Source: Candidatus Nyctobacter psychrophilus
GTDB lineage: Bacteria > Vulcanimicrobiota > Vulcanimicrobiia > Vulcanimicrobiales > Vulcanimicrobiaceae
Direction: 5' to 3'
Length of the DNA stretch: 64,000 nt
NCBI GenBank assembly: GCA_014305025.1
Contig: JACRTY010000021.1
Span: forward strand, 248,001 to 312,000
In this document: one piece after another, positions 1-8,858 of the stretch
How the letters are laid out: each line of letters starts with the position of its first letter
Numbering within the stretch: position 1 is the stretch's first letter
Program-made: the position numbers and the translations under genes
Notes under the pieces: model-generated
What the model saw: only the letters and a program-made list of their open reading frames with translations
Database searches by the model: none
What the model was told of the DNA's origin: nothing

Positions 1-126
1 TTGCAGCGCCATCGTCGCGTCGGCGGCGTGCAGGCTGCCCACATGTTTGTGGGCAAGCCCGTGATCGCTGCGGATGAAAATTTCCCACAGCGGCCAATCA
101 CGCACGGCGCGTGCGTTTTTCGGCAT
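1..126 (-). CDS. paaB: PaaB, phenylacetyl-CoA epoxidase subunit B (partial)
   Basis: Only the first 42 residues are present; the gene runs off the left edge. Read on the minus strand from the ATG at 124-126, the protein begins [11 protein letters not shown] and contains [10 protein letters not shown] followed by [12 protein letters not shown], the characteristic N-terminus of PaaB. PaaB is a small subunit of the multicomponent 1,2-phenylacetyl-CoA epoxidase (PaaABCE). The start overlaps the end of paaA by 29 nt, so the two are translationally coupled; an in-frame GTG at 103-105 is an alternative start. The family call is confident from the motif. paaC, paaD and paaE would be expected further left, outside the window. 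Confidence 0.85.
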   Translation of the reverse strand, partial: MPKNARAVRDWPLWEIFIRSDHGLAHKHVGSLHAADATMALQ

Positions 127-1063
127 GGGCAAGCGCTGCTTCACGAACCCAGGCGCCCTCTTCCCAGGCGTCGACCCGCGCGCGCAAGCGGTCCCGGTTG
201 CACGGGCCGTCGCCGCGCACGACCCGATAAAATTCGTCCCAATCGACGGCGCCGAAATCGTAGTGGCCGCGTGCTTCATTCCAGCGCAGCTCGCAATCGG
301 GAATGACCAGGCCCAGCGCATCCGCCTGCGGCGCCGTTTGGTCGATGAAGCGCTGGCGGAGTTCATCGTTGCTGAACAGCTTGATCTTCCAGTGCATCGA
401 TTGTTCGCTGTTGGGTGAGGCGCTGTCGGGTGGCCCGAACATCATCACCGCCGGCCACCACCAGCGGTCGAGCGCGTCCTGCGCCATCGCTTTTTGCGGC
501 GCGGTGCCGGCGCACAGTTTGACCATCACGTCAAAACCTTGGCGTTGGTGAAAGCTCTCCTCCTTACAGATACGGGTCATGGCGCGCGCGTACGGTCCGT
601 ACGAGCAGCGGGTCAGCGGAATCTGGTTGATGATCGCCGCGCCGTCAACGAGCCAGCCGATCGCGCCGACGTCGGCCCATGTCAGCGTCGGATAGTTGAA
701 GATACTCGAATATTTGGCCCGGCCGCTCAGGAGCGCTTCGGTCAATTCGTCCCGCGCTACGCCGAGCGTTTCAGCCGCACTGTACAAGTACAAACCGTGA
801 CCGGCTTCGTCTTGCACTTTGGCGAGCAGAATCAACTTGCGTTCGAGCGATGGCGCTCGCGTGATCCAATTGCCTTCGGGCAGCATGCCGACGATCTCGG
901 AATGCGCGTGCTGCGAGATTTGCCGCACGAGCGTCTTGCGATACGCCTCGGGCATCCAGTCCTTGGGTTCGATCGTAACGCCGCGATCGAGCTTCTCGTC
1001 GAAGCGGCGCTGTTCGTCACTCGCCGCACCCGCGGCTTCGACGTCGACCATCTGGGTATACAC
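98..1063 (-). CDS. paaA: PaaA, catalytic subunit of 1,2-phenylacetyl-CoA epoxidase
   Basis: A 321-residue protein of normal length for PaaA, the di-iron oxygenase subunit that epoxidises the ring of phenylacetyl-CoA. Visible hallmarks are the helix carrying KVQDEAGHG, which has the ExxH-type iron ligands, the later EESFHQRQG with the second ligand pair, and the conserved [14 protein letters not shown] segment. It lies 2 nt downstream of paaZ and overlaps the start of paaB, so paaZ-paaA-paaB form one transcription unit behind the TetR gene. A Met at residue 5 is an alternative start. Nothing looks damaged. The function is that of a well-characterised family and the match is unambiguous by motif. 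Confidence 0.93.
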   Translation of the reverse strand: MYTQMVDVEAAGAASDEQRRFDEKLDRGVTIEPKDWMPEAYRKTLVRQISQHAHSEIVGMLPEGNWITRAPSLERKLILLAKVQDEAGHGLYLYSAAETLGVARDELTEALLSGRAKYSSIFNYPTLTWADVGAIGWLVDGAAIINQIPLTRCSYGPYARAMTRICKEESFHQRQGFDVMVKLCAGTAPQKAMAQDALDRWWWPAVMMFGPPDSASPNSEQSMHWKIKLFSNDELRQRFIDQTAPQADALGLVIPDCELRWNEARGHYDFGAVDWDEFYRVVRGDGPCNRDRLRARVDAWEEGAWVREAALAHAEKRTRRA

Positions 1064-1065
1064 GA

Positions 1066-3153
1066 CTACCTCCCCTGCGCTACGGTCAGTTCGCTTGGCG
1101 ACGAACCGTCGGAAGACGGCTCGCTGCGGTAAGCGTTCAAGGTCAACAGATCGTAGGCGGCCACGATGTCGTCGTGTTGGTTCGTCACTTCGACGTCCCA
1201 GCGGACTTCGCCGTACTCGGGCTTGCGCGGGGTTTTGGACTTGACGGTAAGCCGTACGCGGATCGTGTCGCCGGGTTCGACCGGTTTCGTAAAGCGGAGA
1301 TTGTCGAGACCGTAGTTCGCGAGCACGGGACCTGGCGACGGTTCGACGAAAAGTCCCGCCGCGAACGCGAGCACCAGATAACCGTGGGCGACGCGGCCGG
1401 GGAAAAACGGGTTGGCGCGTGCGGCTTCTTCATTCATGTGCGCGTAGAACTGGTCGCCGGTGAAGGCCGCGAAATGCTCGATGTCCTCGAGCGTGATCGT
1501 CCGCGGCGCCGTGTGGACCGTCTCACCGACCGCGAGGTCGTCGTACGGACGCCGGAACGGATGAGCGTCTTGCTTGGTCTCGGCCGCGCCGCGCGTCCAC
1601 GTGTGCGTCAGCGCAGCCAAGCGCGTCGGCGAACCTTGCACGGCCGTGCGCTGCATATAATGAAACACGCCGCGCAAGCCGCCCATTTCCTCGCCGCCGC
1701 CGGCCCGGCCGGGACCGCCGTGCACGAGTCCCGGCAGCGGCGAACCGTGGCCGGTCGACTCCTTCGCACAATCGCGATCGATGGCGACGATTCGCCCGTG
1801 ATAGGCCCCCAGGCCTAGGATGAGCTCGCTTGCGACGTCGCCGTCGTAGGTATAAACCGACGCGCACAGACTCCCGTCACCCCGCGCCGCGAGTTCGATC
1901 GCTTCGTCGATGCCGTCGTAGGCCATCAAGGTGCTGACCGGCCCGAACGCTTCGACTTCGTGGATCTTCGTAGCGCGCAGCGGCCGCTCGCACCCCAGCA
2001 GCAAGGGCGCCAAGAACGCGCCGAGGTCCGCATCGGCGCCGCGCAATTCGACGTGTTCGGGGTCGCCGCAGATCGCTTCGGTCTCACCGCGCAAGATCGC
2101 AACGGCGGCCCGCACCGCATCGCGTTGCCCCATGCTGGCAAGCGCCCCCATGCGCACGTCGTCGCGGCGCGGATCGCCGACCACGACCCCGCCGAGCTTC
2201 TTCTGCAGCGCTTCTGCTGCGGCGTCGTAGTAAGCGCGCGGCACGAGCGCCCGGCGGATCGCGGTGCACTTTTGGCCCGCTTTGCTCGTCATCTCGCGCA
2301 TCACTTCGGTGATGAATAAATCGAATTCGGGCGTGCCGGGCCCAGCGTCGGTTCCGAGCACGGCGGCGTTGAGCGAGTCGCGTTCGGCGACGAAGCGGAC
2401 GGCATTGCGGCCGAGCGCGGGGTGATCGCGCAGTGTAAGCGACGTGGCAAGTGAACCGGTAAACGAAACGACGTCCTGGCCTCCGAGGTGATCGAGCAGA
2501 TCACCCGTGCCGCCGACGATCAACTGCACCGCGCCGTCGGGCAGGATGCCCGAGGCCACGATCATCTCGAACATCGCTTGCGTCAGATACGAGGTCGCCG
2601 TCGCCGGCTTCACGATCGCCGGCACGCCGGCGAGCAGCGCCGGCGCAAGCTTTTCGAGCATTCCCCAACACGGGAAATTGTAGGCGTTGATGTGCACGGC
2701 AACACCGCGCAGCGGCGTCATGACGTGGCGCCCGACGAACGTGCCGCCCTTGGACAGTTGCTCGTGCGCGCCGTCCAGCGCGAAGCGTTCGTCGGGCAGT
2801 TCCCGCCGGCCACGCGAGGCGTAAGCGAACAGCGCGCCGATGCCGCCGTCGATGTCGAAAAAATGGTCGCGCTTGGTGGCGCCGGTTTCGAACGACAGCG
2901 CGTAGAGCGGTTCGCGCCGTTCGTTCAGATAGAGCGCAAGCGCTTTGAGCATGGCAGCGCGCTGATGGAACGTCAAGGCGCGCAACGCCGGACCGCCGAC
3001 CCGCCGCGCATGCGCGAGCATCCCCGCGAAATCGAGCCCGCGACTCGAGGCCGCTGCGACCGTGCGCCCGTCGATGGCACTGGGCAGTGGGGTCGGCTCC
3101 CCGTCCCCGGCGATCCAACGGCCTTGCGCAAAGCTGGGCATGGTGGCGGTCAC
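1066..3153 (-). CDS. paaZ: PaaZ, bifunctional oxepin-CoA hydrolase / semialdehyde dehydrogenase
   Basis: A 695-residue fusion. The N-terminal two thirds are an aldehyde dehydrogenase with the nucleophile in GQKCTAIRR and the NAYNFPCWG segment. The last 150 or so residues are a MaoC-like hot-dog hydratase with [13 protein letters not shown] and GRVAHGYL. In the phenylacetate pathway PaaZ opens oxepin-CoA hydrolytically and oxidises the resulting aldehyde to 3-oxo-5,6-dehydrosuberyl-CoA. Both halves are full length, so this is the true fusion rather than a stand-alone dehydrogenase. The start is a GTG whose sequence GTGA also supplies the stop of the upstream tetR gene; AAGGAGA precedes it. An ATG four codons in is the alternative start. 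Confidence 0.93.
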   Translation of the reverse strand: MTATMPSFAQGRWIAGDGEPTPLPSAIDGRTVAAASSRGLDFAGMLAHARRVGGPALRALTFHQRAAMLKALALYLNERREPLYALSFETGATKRDHFFDIDGGIGALFAYASRGRRELPDERFALDGAHEQLSKGGTFVGRHVMTPLRGVAVHINAYNFPCWGMLEKLAPALLAGVPAIVKPATATSYLTQAMFEMIVASGILPDGAVQLIVGGTGDLLDHLGGQDVVSFTGSLATSLTLRDHPALGRNAVRFVAERDSLNAAVLGTDAGPGTPEFDLFITEVMREMTSKAGQKCTAIRRALVPRAYYDAAAEALQKKLGGVVVGDPRRDDVRMGALASMGQRDAVRAAVAILRGETEAICGDPEHVELRGADADLGAFLAPLLLGCERPLRATKIHEVEAFGPVSTLMAYDGIDEAIELAARGDGSLCASVYTYDGDVASELILGLGAYHGRIVAIDRDCAKESTGHGSPLPGLVHGGPGRAGGGEEMGGLRGVFHYMQRTAVQGSPTRLAALTHTWTRGAAETKQDAHPFRRPYDDLAVGETVHTAPRTITLEDIEHFAAFTGDQFYAHMNEEAARANPFFPGRVAHGYLVLAFAAGLFVEPSPGPVLANYGLDNLRFTKPVEPGDTIRVRLTVKSKTPRKPEYGEVRWDVEVTNQHDDIVAAYDLLTLNAYRSEPSSDGSSPSELTVAQGR

Positions 3154-3794
3154 GTTCGCGGTCTCCTTACCGAATGGTTAGTCGGCGGCCCGGCACACCC
3201 CTGCGCCGGCGACACCGTTAATCCGGAGAACGTCTGCCGGACCAGCGCCGCCGCGACCTCTGCGGCCGTCAGACGCCCGGCGGGCCGGTACCATTCCACG
3301 AGCGAGTTGCACATCCCGAAGATCAAGCGCACGGCAAGCGAGGGGTCGATGTCGGGGGCGACGTCCCCGTCGTGCTGCGCTTCTTGCACGAGCGCCGTCG
3401 CCGCCCGGTCGAATGCGCGCCGCCGAGCGATCGCCTGCCGTTCGGTGGCCGAATTACCGCGCACCCTCACCAGCACGGTCAGTTCGGGCAACACGTCGAG
3501 CGCCGTCTCGGCCACCCGGCGCACGAGATGGCGCAATCGGTCGACCGCTCTTCCTTCACGGACGGCCGGTTCATCGAGCGTCAGAGCGAGTGCATCCAAG
3601 GCTCGGTCGAGTCCCCGCGCGAGCAGCGCTTCTTTGCCGGCAACGTGGTGATAGATCGCGGCCTTGGTGATCCCTGCGGCCGCGGCGACGTCGTCCATCG
3701 TGGCACCGTCGAACCCGCGGTCCGCGAACACGCGCAACGCCACGTCGGTCAATCCATCGAGATCGTACGGCCGCCGCGCGGCCCGCTCGTTCAC
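3150..3794 (-). CDS. TetR-family regulator, probably of the paa operon
   Basis: A 214-residue one-component regulator. The N-terminal HTH is clear (RVFADRGFDGATMDDVAAAAG, then ITKAAIYHHVAGKEALL), and the rest is a helical ligand-binding domain. It is the first gene of the minus-strand paa unit and shares the GTGA tetranucleotide with the start of paaZ. The obvious inference is that it is a PaaR-type repressor relieved by phenylacetyl-CoA. Other TetR proteins also sit in front of CoA-ester pathways, so the ligand is inferred from context only. A perfect 13-bp palindrome lies about 40 nt upstream of its start and is a candidate operator. Confidence 0.85.
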   Translation of the reverse strand: MNERAARRPYDLDGLTDVALRVFADRGFDGATMDDVAAAAGITKAAIYHHVAGKEALLARGLDRALDALALTLDEPAVREGRAVDRLRHLVRRVAETALDVLPELTVLVRVRGNSATERQAIARRRAFDRAATALVQEAQHDGDVAPDIDPSLAVRLIFGMCNSLVEWYRPAGRLTAAEVAAALVRQTFSGLTVSPAQGCAGPPTNHSVRRPRT

Positions 3795-3833
3795 GGGGCG
3801 CGGGACTCCGGCTCATAAGACGTCGCTCCCTTT

Positions 3834-3846
3834 ATGCCGGCGGCAT
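3834..3846. promoter_or_regulatory. Candidate TetR operator palindrome
   Basis: ATGCCG-G-CGGCAT is a perfect 6-1-6 inverted repeat in the 193-nt divergent gap between the tetR start (3794) and the AI-2E permease start (3988). The position and symmetry suit an autoregulatory TetR operator. A second, looser inverted repeat (GCATAT at 3864-3869 with ATATGC at 3890-3895) is in the same gap. Binding is inferred, not shown. Confidence 0.35.
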
Positions 3847-3987
3847 GCGAAGCAGCGGTCGTGCGCATATGAATCAATATGGCATCGCTATATGCACCGG
3901 TCAAGCCTGAAGGCGCGCGACGCAACCGCTGCTATCCATCGCGCTTTCGGGGAAGAAGGCACAGCGTGAACGAACCCGCGGGGCGTA

Positions 3988-5154
3988 TTGCCAACGTATA
4001 GCATCGAGCCGCCCACGCGCCGCCAAGCCGAGCGCCGGCGCGCGCTCGACCAAGCCAACCGGCTCACGAAATGGTTGAAGATCGCGCTGCTGGTGCTCAT
4101 CGTGTGGCTGCTGTTGGAGAAGCTGACGACGTACTTTCGGTACGTCGGTTTCGCGGCGCTCATCGCGGTCGGCGGCCTGTTTTTGGCGTACCTCGTCTAT
4201 CCGCTCGTGCGCGGGCTCAACCGGCGGTTGCCGCTGGGCCCGAGCGTCGTCATCGTGTACGCCTGCTTTGCGGTTCTCGTGGGGCTTGCGGCGTGGTTTC
4301 TCATCCCGATTCTAACGCTCGACCTCGAACAGTTCGTGTCGACCTTGCCGCACCTGCAGACCGAGCTGCGGCGCTTGATCTATAACACGAATCTGCCCTT
4401 CATGCAGAATGCCTCACCGCACGCCCGCGCGGCGATCGATCACGCCCTGACGCAGTTTTCCAATAACTTGCGCATGAGCGCACTGTTTGCCACGAGCGGC
4501 GTGCTGCAAGCGGCGCTCTCGTTCGTGTCGCTCGCGGCACTGCTCATCGCGATCCCGGCAACGTCGATCTACATGCTGTTGGAAGCAAACACGACAAAAC
4601 GCTTCGTTCTCGAAGCATTGCCCCACCGTTACCGCGACAAGGCCGACAGCATCATCTGCCAGATCGACGTCGTCCTCGGTGGTTTCGTACGCGGGCAAGT
4701 CCTCGTCGCCGTGACCGTTGCGTTCATGGTCGCCGTAATGCTCGAGGCGCTGCGCGTACCGTATGCAATCTTGATCGGCGTCTGGGCGGGCGTGCTCGAC
4801 CTCATTCCCTACCTCGGCGCGGCGGCCGGTGCCGTTCCGGCGGTGCTCGTCGCCCTGTTGACCAACGGTCTGCTCGACGCGGCGCTGGCGTCGCTCGGCT
4901 TCGCGGTCATCTTCGAACTCGAAGGCAATTTGATTGCGCCCAAGATCGTCAGTCACACGGTCGGGGTCTCGCCGCTGGCAGTGATCTTTGCGGTGCTCGT
5001 CGGGGGTGAAGCGTTCGGCTTCGGGGGCATGCTCGTCGCGGTGCCCGTGGTCGGCGTCATCCGCGTCATTATCGAAAACGTGAAACCGGGCCCGCATCCG
5101 CCGGTGCTCGAAACCATTTTGGGGCCCGAAAGCGTCGATGAACCACCGCGTTAG
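3988..5154 (+). CDS. AI-2E family transporter (PerM-like membrane protein)
   Basis: A 388-residue multi-pass membrane protein. An N-terminal cytosolic stretch rich in Arg is followed by paired hydrophobic helices, a central soluble segment (about residues 110-160), and the conserved C-terminal core with GVWAGVLDLIPYLGAAAGAVP and FELEGNLIAPKIVSHTVGVSPLAV, which define the AI-2E/PerM family. Members have been linked to export of autoinducer-2 or to Na+/H+ antiport; the substrate cannot be told from sequence. The start used is TTG, because the nearest upstream GTG (3966) is in another frame and soon meets a stop. It is divergent from tetR and convergent with the attH-like gene, so is probably monocistronic. 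Confidence 0.85.
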   Translation: MPTYSIEPPTRRQAERRRALDQANRLTKWLKIALLVLIVWLLLEKLTTYFRYVGFAALIAVGGLFLAYLVYPLVRGLNRRLPLGPSVVIVYACFAVLVGLAAWFLIPILTLDLEQFVSTLPHLQTELRRLIYNTNLPFMQNASPHARAAIDHALTQFSNNLRMSALFATSGVLQAALSFVSLAALLIAIPATSIYMLLEANTTKRFVLEALPHRYRDKADSIICQIDVVLGGFVRGQVLVAVTVAFMVAVMLEALRVPYAILIGVWAGVLDLIPYLGAAAGAVPAVLVALLTNGLLDAALASLGFAVIFELEGNLIAPKIVSHTVGVSPLAVIFAVLVGGEAFGFGGMLVAVPVVGVIRVIIENVKPGPHPPVLETILGPESVDEPPR

Positions 5155-5188
5155 CGACGCGTGATCGTCGATGGCTCAGACGCCGGTG

Positions 5189-6331
5189 CTACAGCGACGT
5201 TGGAATTGCGTAACCGGTTAACACAATGGAACCGGTGCCCAGCGGCAGCCCGGGCGGCTCGGCTTGTGCCAACTCGACCGCACCCCACCAGAACGGGACA
5301 CCCCCGAAATCGGGAATGACTTCTTGATCCCGCGCCAGCGGCGCAATGGCGACGGCATTGTCGAGGCGCATCGCCGGAATCGACAAGCGCCACAGCGCCG
5401 GATAGCTGGCGCGCGTGCGCGGGCTATGCCAGAACGTATCGCCTTCGATGGCGAGGCTCGCGGCGCCAAGTTTGAGGGGACGAACTGCGCCGTTGCGTTC
5501 CACGATCATCCCGGCGACCGGAACGTCGGGACCATAGGGAAGGAGCTGCGACGATGCCTCGATTTCACGACCGTCGGGAAGGCGTATCGCAAAACGTCCG
5601 CCGGCGAGCCGCGTCGCGAACAATTCGACGTCGCGACCGTCGTTGAATTGCAACTCGAAACGTTCCCAACCGACGCGCGCCGCCGTCTGGGCATGGCGCT
5701 CGTACTCATGATCGAGCCACGAAACGCCGTTCACGGCGTAGCTCCGTCCACCGAACATCACGCTGCCGGAAGCGCGCATGCGCGTGAAGGCGTATCCGTC
5801 AAAGGCGGGTGAAGGCGACGGCAGTTTTTGGGGCAGGATATTGAGCGCGATGCCGTTGCCGGGATTCCCCGCGCGAACGTCGATGCTTTCGAAACGTGGG
5901 GCGCGCAACGGATGGCCGGCGAGCCGCCACTGATCCACGGCGAGCTCGAAAACGCCGCCGCCCGCTGGGTGGGAATTCGTCGTGGGCCGGACCGAGCGTT
6001 CCACCGATACCGTTTGTCCGCTCCGCTCGTCCAGCAGCGAAAACTCTGCCGTATAGAGTTGCCGGCGCGCGCCGAGCGCAAAGCGAAAAAACGCTGCGTG
6101 ATAGCCGAAGCGGCGGCCGTCGCGCGCGTGCAGCTGGCCGCTGAGCAACCACCATTCCGCACGGTAGCTGCGGTGCAGACCGTGATCGCGCGGAAAGACG
6201 AGTTGCTCGGGCGCAGCACCCGAAGGCCGTGGGCTTGCGCGAACGCTTCCGACCATGGCGGCACACAGCGCGAGCAACACGAAGGCAGCACCCCGTAGGG
6301 ACGGCAGCGTGCGGCGCGCGTTCGCGGTCAT
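5189..6331 (-). CDS. AttH/CrtC-like lipocalin-fold secreted protein
   Basis: A 380-residue protein with an export signal (Arg-rich start, then AAFVLLALCAAMVGSVRA) followed by a CrtC/AttH-type beta-barrel domain: FPRDHGLHRSYRAEWW, NGVSWLDHEYERH and GWERFELQFNDGRDVELF are typical. AttH-like proteins are periplasmic partners of LolCDE/MacB-type ABC permeases and are thought to handle lipidic substrates; the CrtC branch hydrates carotenoids. The start is the ATG at 6329-6331, which overlaps the stop of the FtsX-type permease (ATGA). A much longer in-frame extension upstream runs antisense-like through the permease gene and is not coding. The pairing with the permease argues for the AttH role over carotenoid hydratase. 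Confidence 0.8.
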   Translation of the reverse strand: MTANARRTLPSLRGAAFVLLALCAAMVGSVRASPRPSGAAPEQLVFPRDHGLHRSYRAEWWLLSGQLHARDGRRFGYHAAFFRFALGARRQLYTAEFSLLDERSGQTVSVERSVRPTTNSHPAGGGVFELAVDQWRLAGHPLRAPRFESIDVRAGNPGNGIALNILPQKLPSPSPAFDGYAFTRMRASGSVMFGGRSYAVNGVSWLDHEYERHAQTAARVGWERFELQFNDGRDVELFATRLAGGRFAIRLPDGREIEASSQLLPYGPDVPVAGMIVERNGAVRPLKLGAASLAIEGDTFWHSPRTRASYPALWRLSIPAMRLDNAVAIAPLARDQEVIPDFGGVPFWWGAVELAQAEPPGLPLGTGSIVLTGYAIPTSL

Positions 6332-8676
6332 TCGGCGAGCATCGCGCCGGCCGGTGCGGCGAGCGCTGCGCGACGCGCCGGAACGAGTGCGGCGAACGCG
6401 GCGATCACCACAACGAGCAGGACCGTCAGCACGACGCTTGCGGCGGGCACGTGCAGCGCAATGCTCCAACCGAAGCGATGACGGTCCACGGCGACGAGGA
6501 GCGCGCCGAGTGCGATCCCGGTCAACGCGCCGCACGAAGCCGCTAGCGCGGCGACGGCGCTCGCTTCGCAAACGATCATGACGCGCAGCGCCCTCGCCGG
6601 CAGACCGAGGACCCGCAAAATGCCGAACTCGCGTCGCCGTTCGAAGACCAGCGCGAGCATCGTTACGCTGGTTCCGAGAATCGCGACCGCGATCGACACG
6701 AGCGCCAGCGCATACGTCAGGGCAAAGGGACGATCGAATGACGCCAGCGCAAGCGCTCGTTGCTCGCGGACCGGCGCAACCTCGACCGGAAGCGGTGCCG
6801 CTGCGGCGGCGAGCCTCGAACGCAACGGTCCGAGCGCCGTTCCGCGGCGCGCGACGATCGCGATCGCGTCGACGGTCGTGTCGCCGAAAAGGCGCGCATA
6901 CGTTGGTTCCGCGAGGGTCACGGTCCCGCCGGCATCGCTTCTCATGTCGTCCTCGAGCTGACGGACGCGGAGCGTGGTGCGGCCGGCGGGCGTATCGAAC
7001 GTCATGCGATCGCCGGGCCGAAGGCGAAAGCGCCGTGCTGCGCCGTGCGAAACGATCGCCTCTCCCGGAGCGAGAGAGAGGTTGCGGGCTGCGAGCGTCC
7101 GTTCGTCGACCGCCTCGAGCGCGATGAACGTGCCTTCGAACGGCACCTCCGCACGCCGCAGCGTGAATACGGCTGCGACCCCCGGCAGCCGGGCTATGCG
7201 CGCTTGCACGCGTGCCGAAAAGCGGGTGTCCGCTATCGCCAGGGGCCGTATGGCGAGATCGCCGATGATGCTGCGCTGAACCCACGCTGCAACGGCGGCG
7301 TGAAACGAGTTCGTCGCAGTCGCGACACAGGTACTCGCTGCAACGGCGATGATCAATGCGCCCAGAGCAACGCTCAGACGCCCAGCGGCTGCGTGGAGGT
7401 TCGCGCACGCAAGCCGCACGCGCGGCGGCAGGCCGTCCGCACGGCGCAGCACCGCTCGCGCTGTGCTCGCCAGACCGAACGGCACCCCGAACCGGCGGAG
7501 TATCGAGAAGCCGCGCGTGGTGGCTACCGGCACGACGCGCAGAGCGTTCGCGGGCAAAGTGGCGGCCGCTTCAAGCGAAGGGGCGACCGCCGCCGCTATT
7601 GCGACCGCGACACCCAGACCGGCATCGCGCAGGACGATCAGGAGATCGGCGCCTCCGAGGAGCGTACCGGCGCCCCGCGCGAGAGCGTCGCCGAGGATTG
7701 CACCCAGGAGCGCGCCGCCGGCGCCGAGCAGCGCTCCTTCGCTCAAGAACGCGCGCACGATTTGGCCGCGCGTCGCGCCCAGGGCGCGCAACGTGCCGAT
7801 CTGGGGACGACGCTGCGCGACGGAAATGCCGAGCGCATTGGCGACGAGCGTCGCGCCCACCAGGAGCACGACCGCCGCCAGCACGATGAGATCGAGTTCG
7901 AAGCCGCGTGCCGCGAGCTCCAGCGCCGTAATGCGGTCGGCCGTTGCGATGACGAGCGCCTGGCGCCCGAGCGCTGCGGCGAGCCGGGCGCGCACGCCCT
8001 CCACCGCTGGGGCAGCAGCGATGACGTCGATGCGATCGAGTTGCCCGGCGGCTCCGAACAACGTTTGCGCGGTCGTTACGTCGACGAGCACCGTTTCAGA
8101 GTCGAGGCCGGGCGGTTGACGGGGCAGGACGGCAGCGACCTCCAGCGTCGCGGCCCTGCCTGCGGCGCGCACGACAAAGCGTGAGCCGGGGCGCAAATGG
8201 AAATTCCCGGCGAGGCGCTCGGAGATGACGGCTCCGCGCCGGGCGACCAAGGATGTATCGAGTTCGGATGGCGGAGCGAACGGTCCGGACTCGAAGGTGC
8301 GAAGCGCCCCTGAGCCGGGAAACGCTTGCAGTGCGTCGACGCCTTCGATCATAATGACGTCACCGTTTCGGGAACCGACAGCCGCATCACCGAGCGCTGC
8401 CGCACCGCGTACGACCGGACGCGCCTGCTCGACTCCACGCACCGTGCGCACGCGCGCGAGCAGCCGTTCGTCGAGCCGTGTTCCAAACCCGAGTACTTGC
8501 AGGTTCGCCCGCTCGGAGAGGCCGGCCACGCTCGCCCGCAACGCGGCATCCGCGCTTGCACGTGCCAGGTCGCCGGCCAGCACGGCCGCGACGCCGACCG
8601 CGATGGCCACGATGGTCACGCTCGCCCGCAGCGCGTTCTGCCGGATGTAGCCGGCGACGAGGGCATCAAAGATCAC
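6328..8676 (-). CDS. FtsX/MacB-type ABC transporter permease
   Basis: A 782-residue permease with two FtsX-like halves. There is an N-terminal transmembrane helix (RQNALRASVTIVAIAVGVAAVLAG region), a large periplasmic domain, three helices around residues 270-380, a second N-terminal-like helix and periplasmic domain, and three final helices ending PAGAMLAE. The segment AQRRPQIGTLRALGATRGQI is the usual FtsX cytosolic loop. This layout matches AttF/AttG or LolC/E-like permeases that extrude lipids or lipoproteins mechanically. It overlaps the downstream attH-like gene by 4 nt. The cognate ATPase, normally next door, is absent: the upstream gap leads to a divergent secretin gene. Confidence 0.85.
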   Translation of the reverse strand: MIFDALVAGYIRQNALRASVTIVAIAVGVAAVLAGDLARASADAALRASVAGLSERANLQVLGFGTRLDERLLARVRTVRGVEQARPVVRGAAALGDAAVGSRNGDVIMIEGVDALQAFPGSGALRTFESGPFAPPSELDTSLVARRGAVISERLAGNFHLRPGSRFVVRAAGRAATLEVAAVLPRQPPGLDSETVLVDVTTAQTLFGAAGQLDRIDVIAAAPAVEGVRARLAAALGRQALVIATADRITALELAARGFELDLIVLAAVVLLVGATLVANALGISVAQRRPQIGTLRALGATRGQIVRAFLSEGALLGAGGALLGAILGDALARGAGTLLGGADLLIVLRDAGLGVAVAIAAAVAPSLEAAATLPANALRVVPVATTRGFSILRRFGVPFGLASTARAVLRRADGLPPRVRLACANLHAAAGRLSVALGALIIAVAASTCVATATNSFHAAVAAWVQRSIIGDLAIRPLAIADTRFSARVQARIARLPGVAAVFTLRRAEVPFEGTFIALEAVDERTLAARNLSLAPGEAIVSHGAARRFRLRPGDRMTFDTPAGRTTLRVRQLEDDMRSDAGGTVTLAEPTYARLFGDTTVDAIAIVARRGTALGPLRSRLAAAAAPLPVEVAPVREQRALALASFDRPFALTYALALVSIAVAILGTSVTMLALVFERRREFGILRVLGLPARALRVMIVCEASAVAALAASCGALTGIALGALLVAVDRHRFGWSIALHVPAASVVLTVLLVVVIAAFAALVPARRAALAAPAGAMLAE

Positions 8677-8858
8677 GTATGATGAACCACTACGGTCGTA
8701 AAGCTTCCGCCTCGACGCTGCCCCGGCACATCGAGAGCATGTCTGAGCCGGCTACCAGGCTACGCCGATAGGCCGAACGGTACATTCCTGACCCTTGGTT
8801 CATCAAGGCTGCGCTCCGGCCGGCATGACGCTGCGCCTCCGGGGCGAATGACCGGGCG

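Noticed and set aside
6332-7408. Long in-frame N-terminal extension of the attH-like gene
   Set aside because: It is Arg/Ser-rich, lies within the FtsX permease gene in another frame on the same strand, and has no domain; the signal peptide at 6331 gives the real start.
6760-8184. 474-codon plus-strand open frame
   Set aside because: Antisense shadow of the FtsX permease, with Arg/Glu-rich composition typical of GC-rich shadows.
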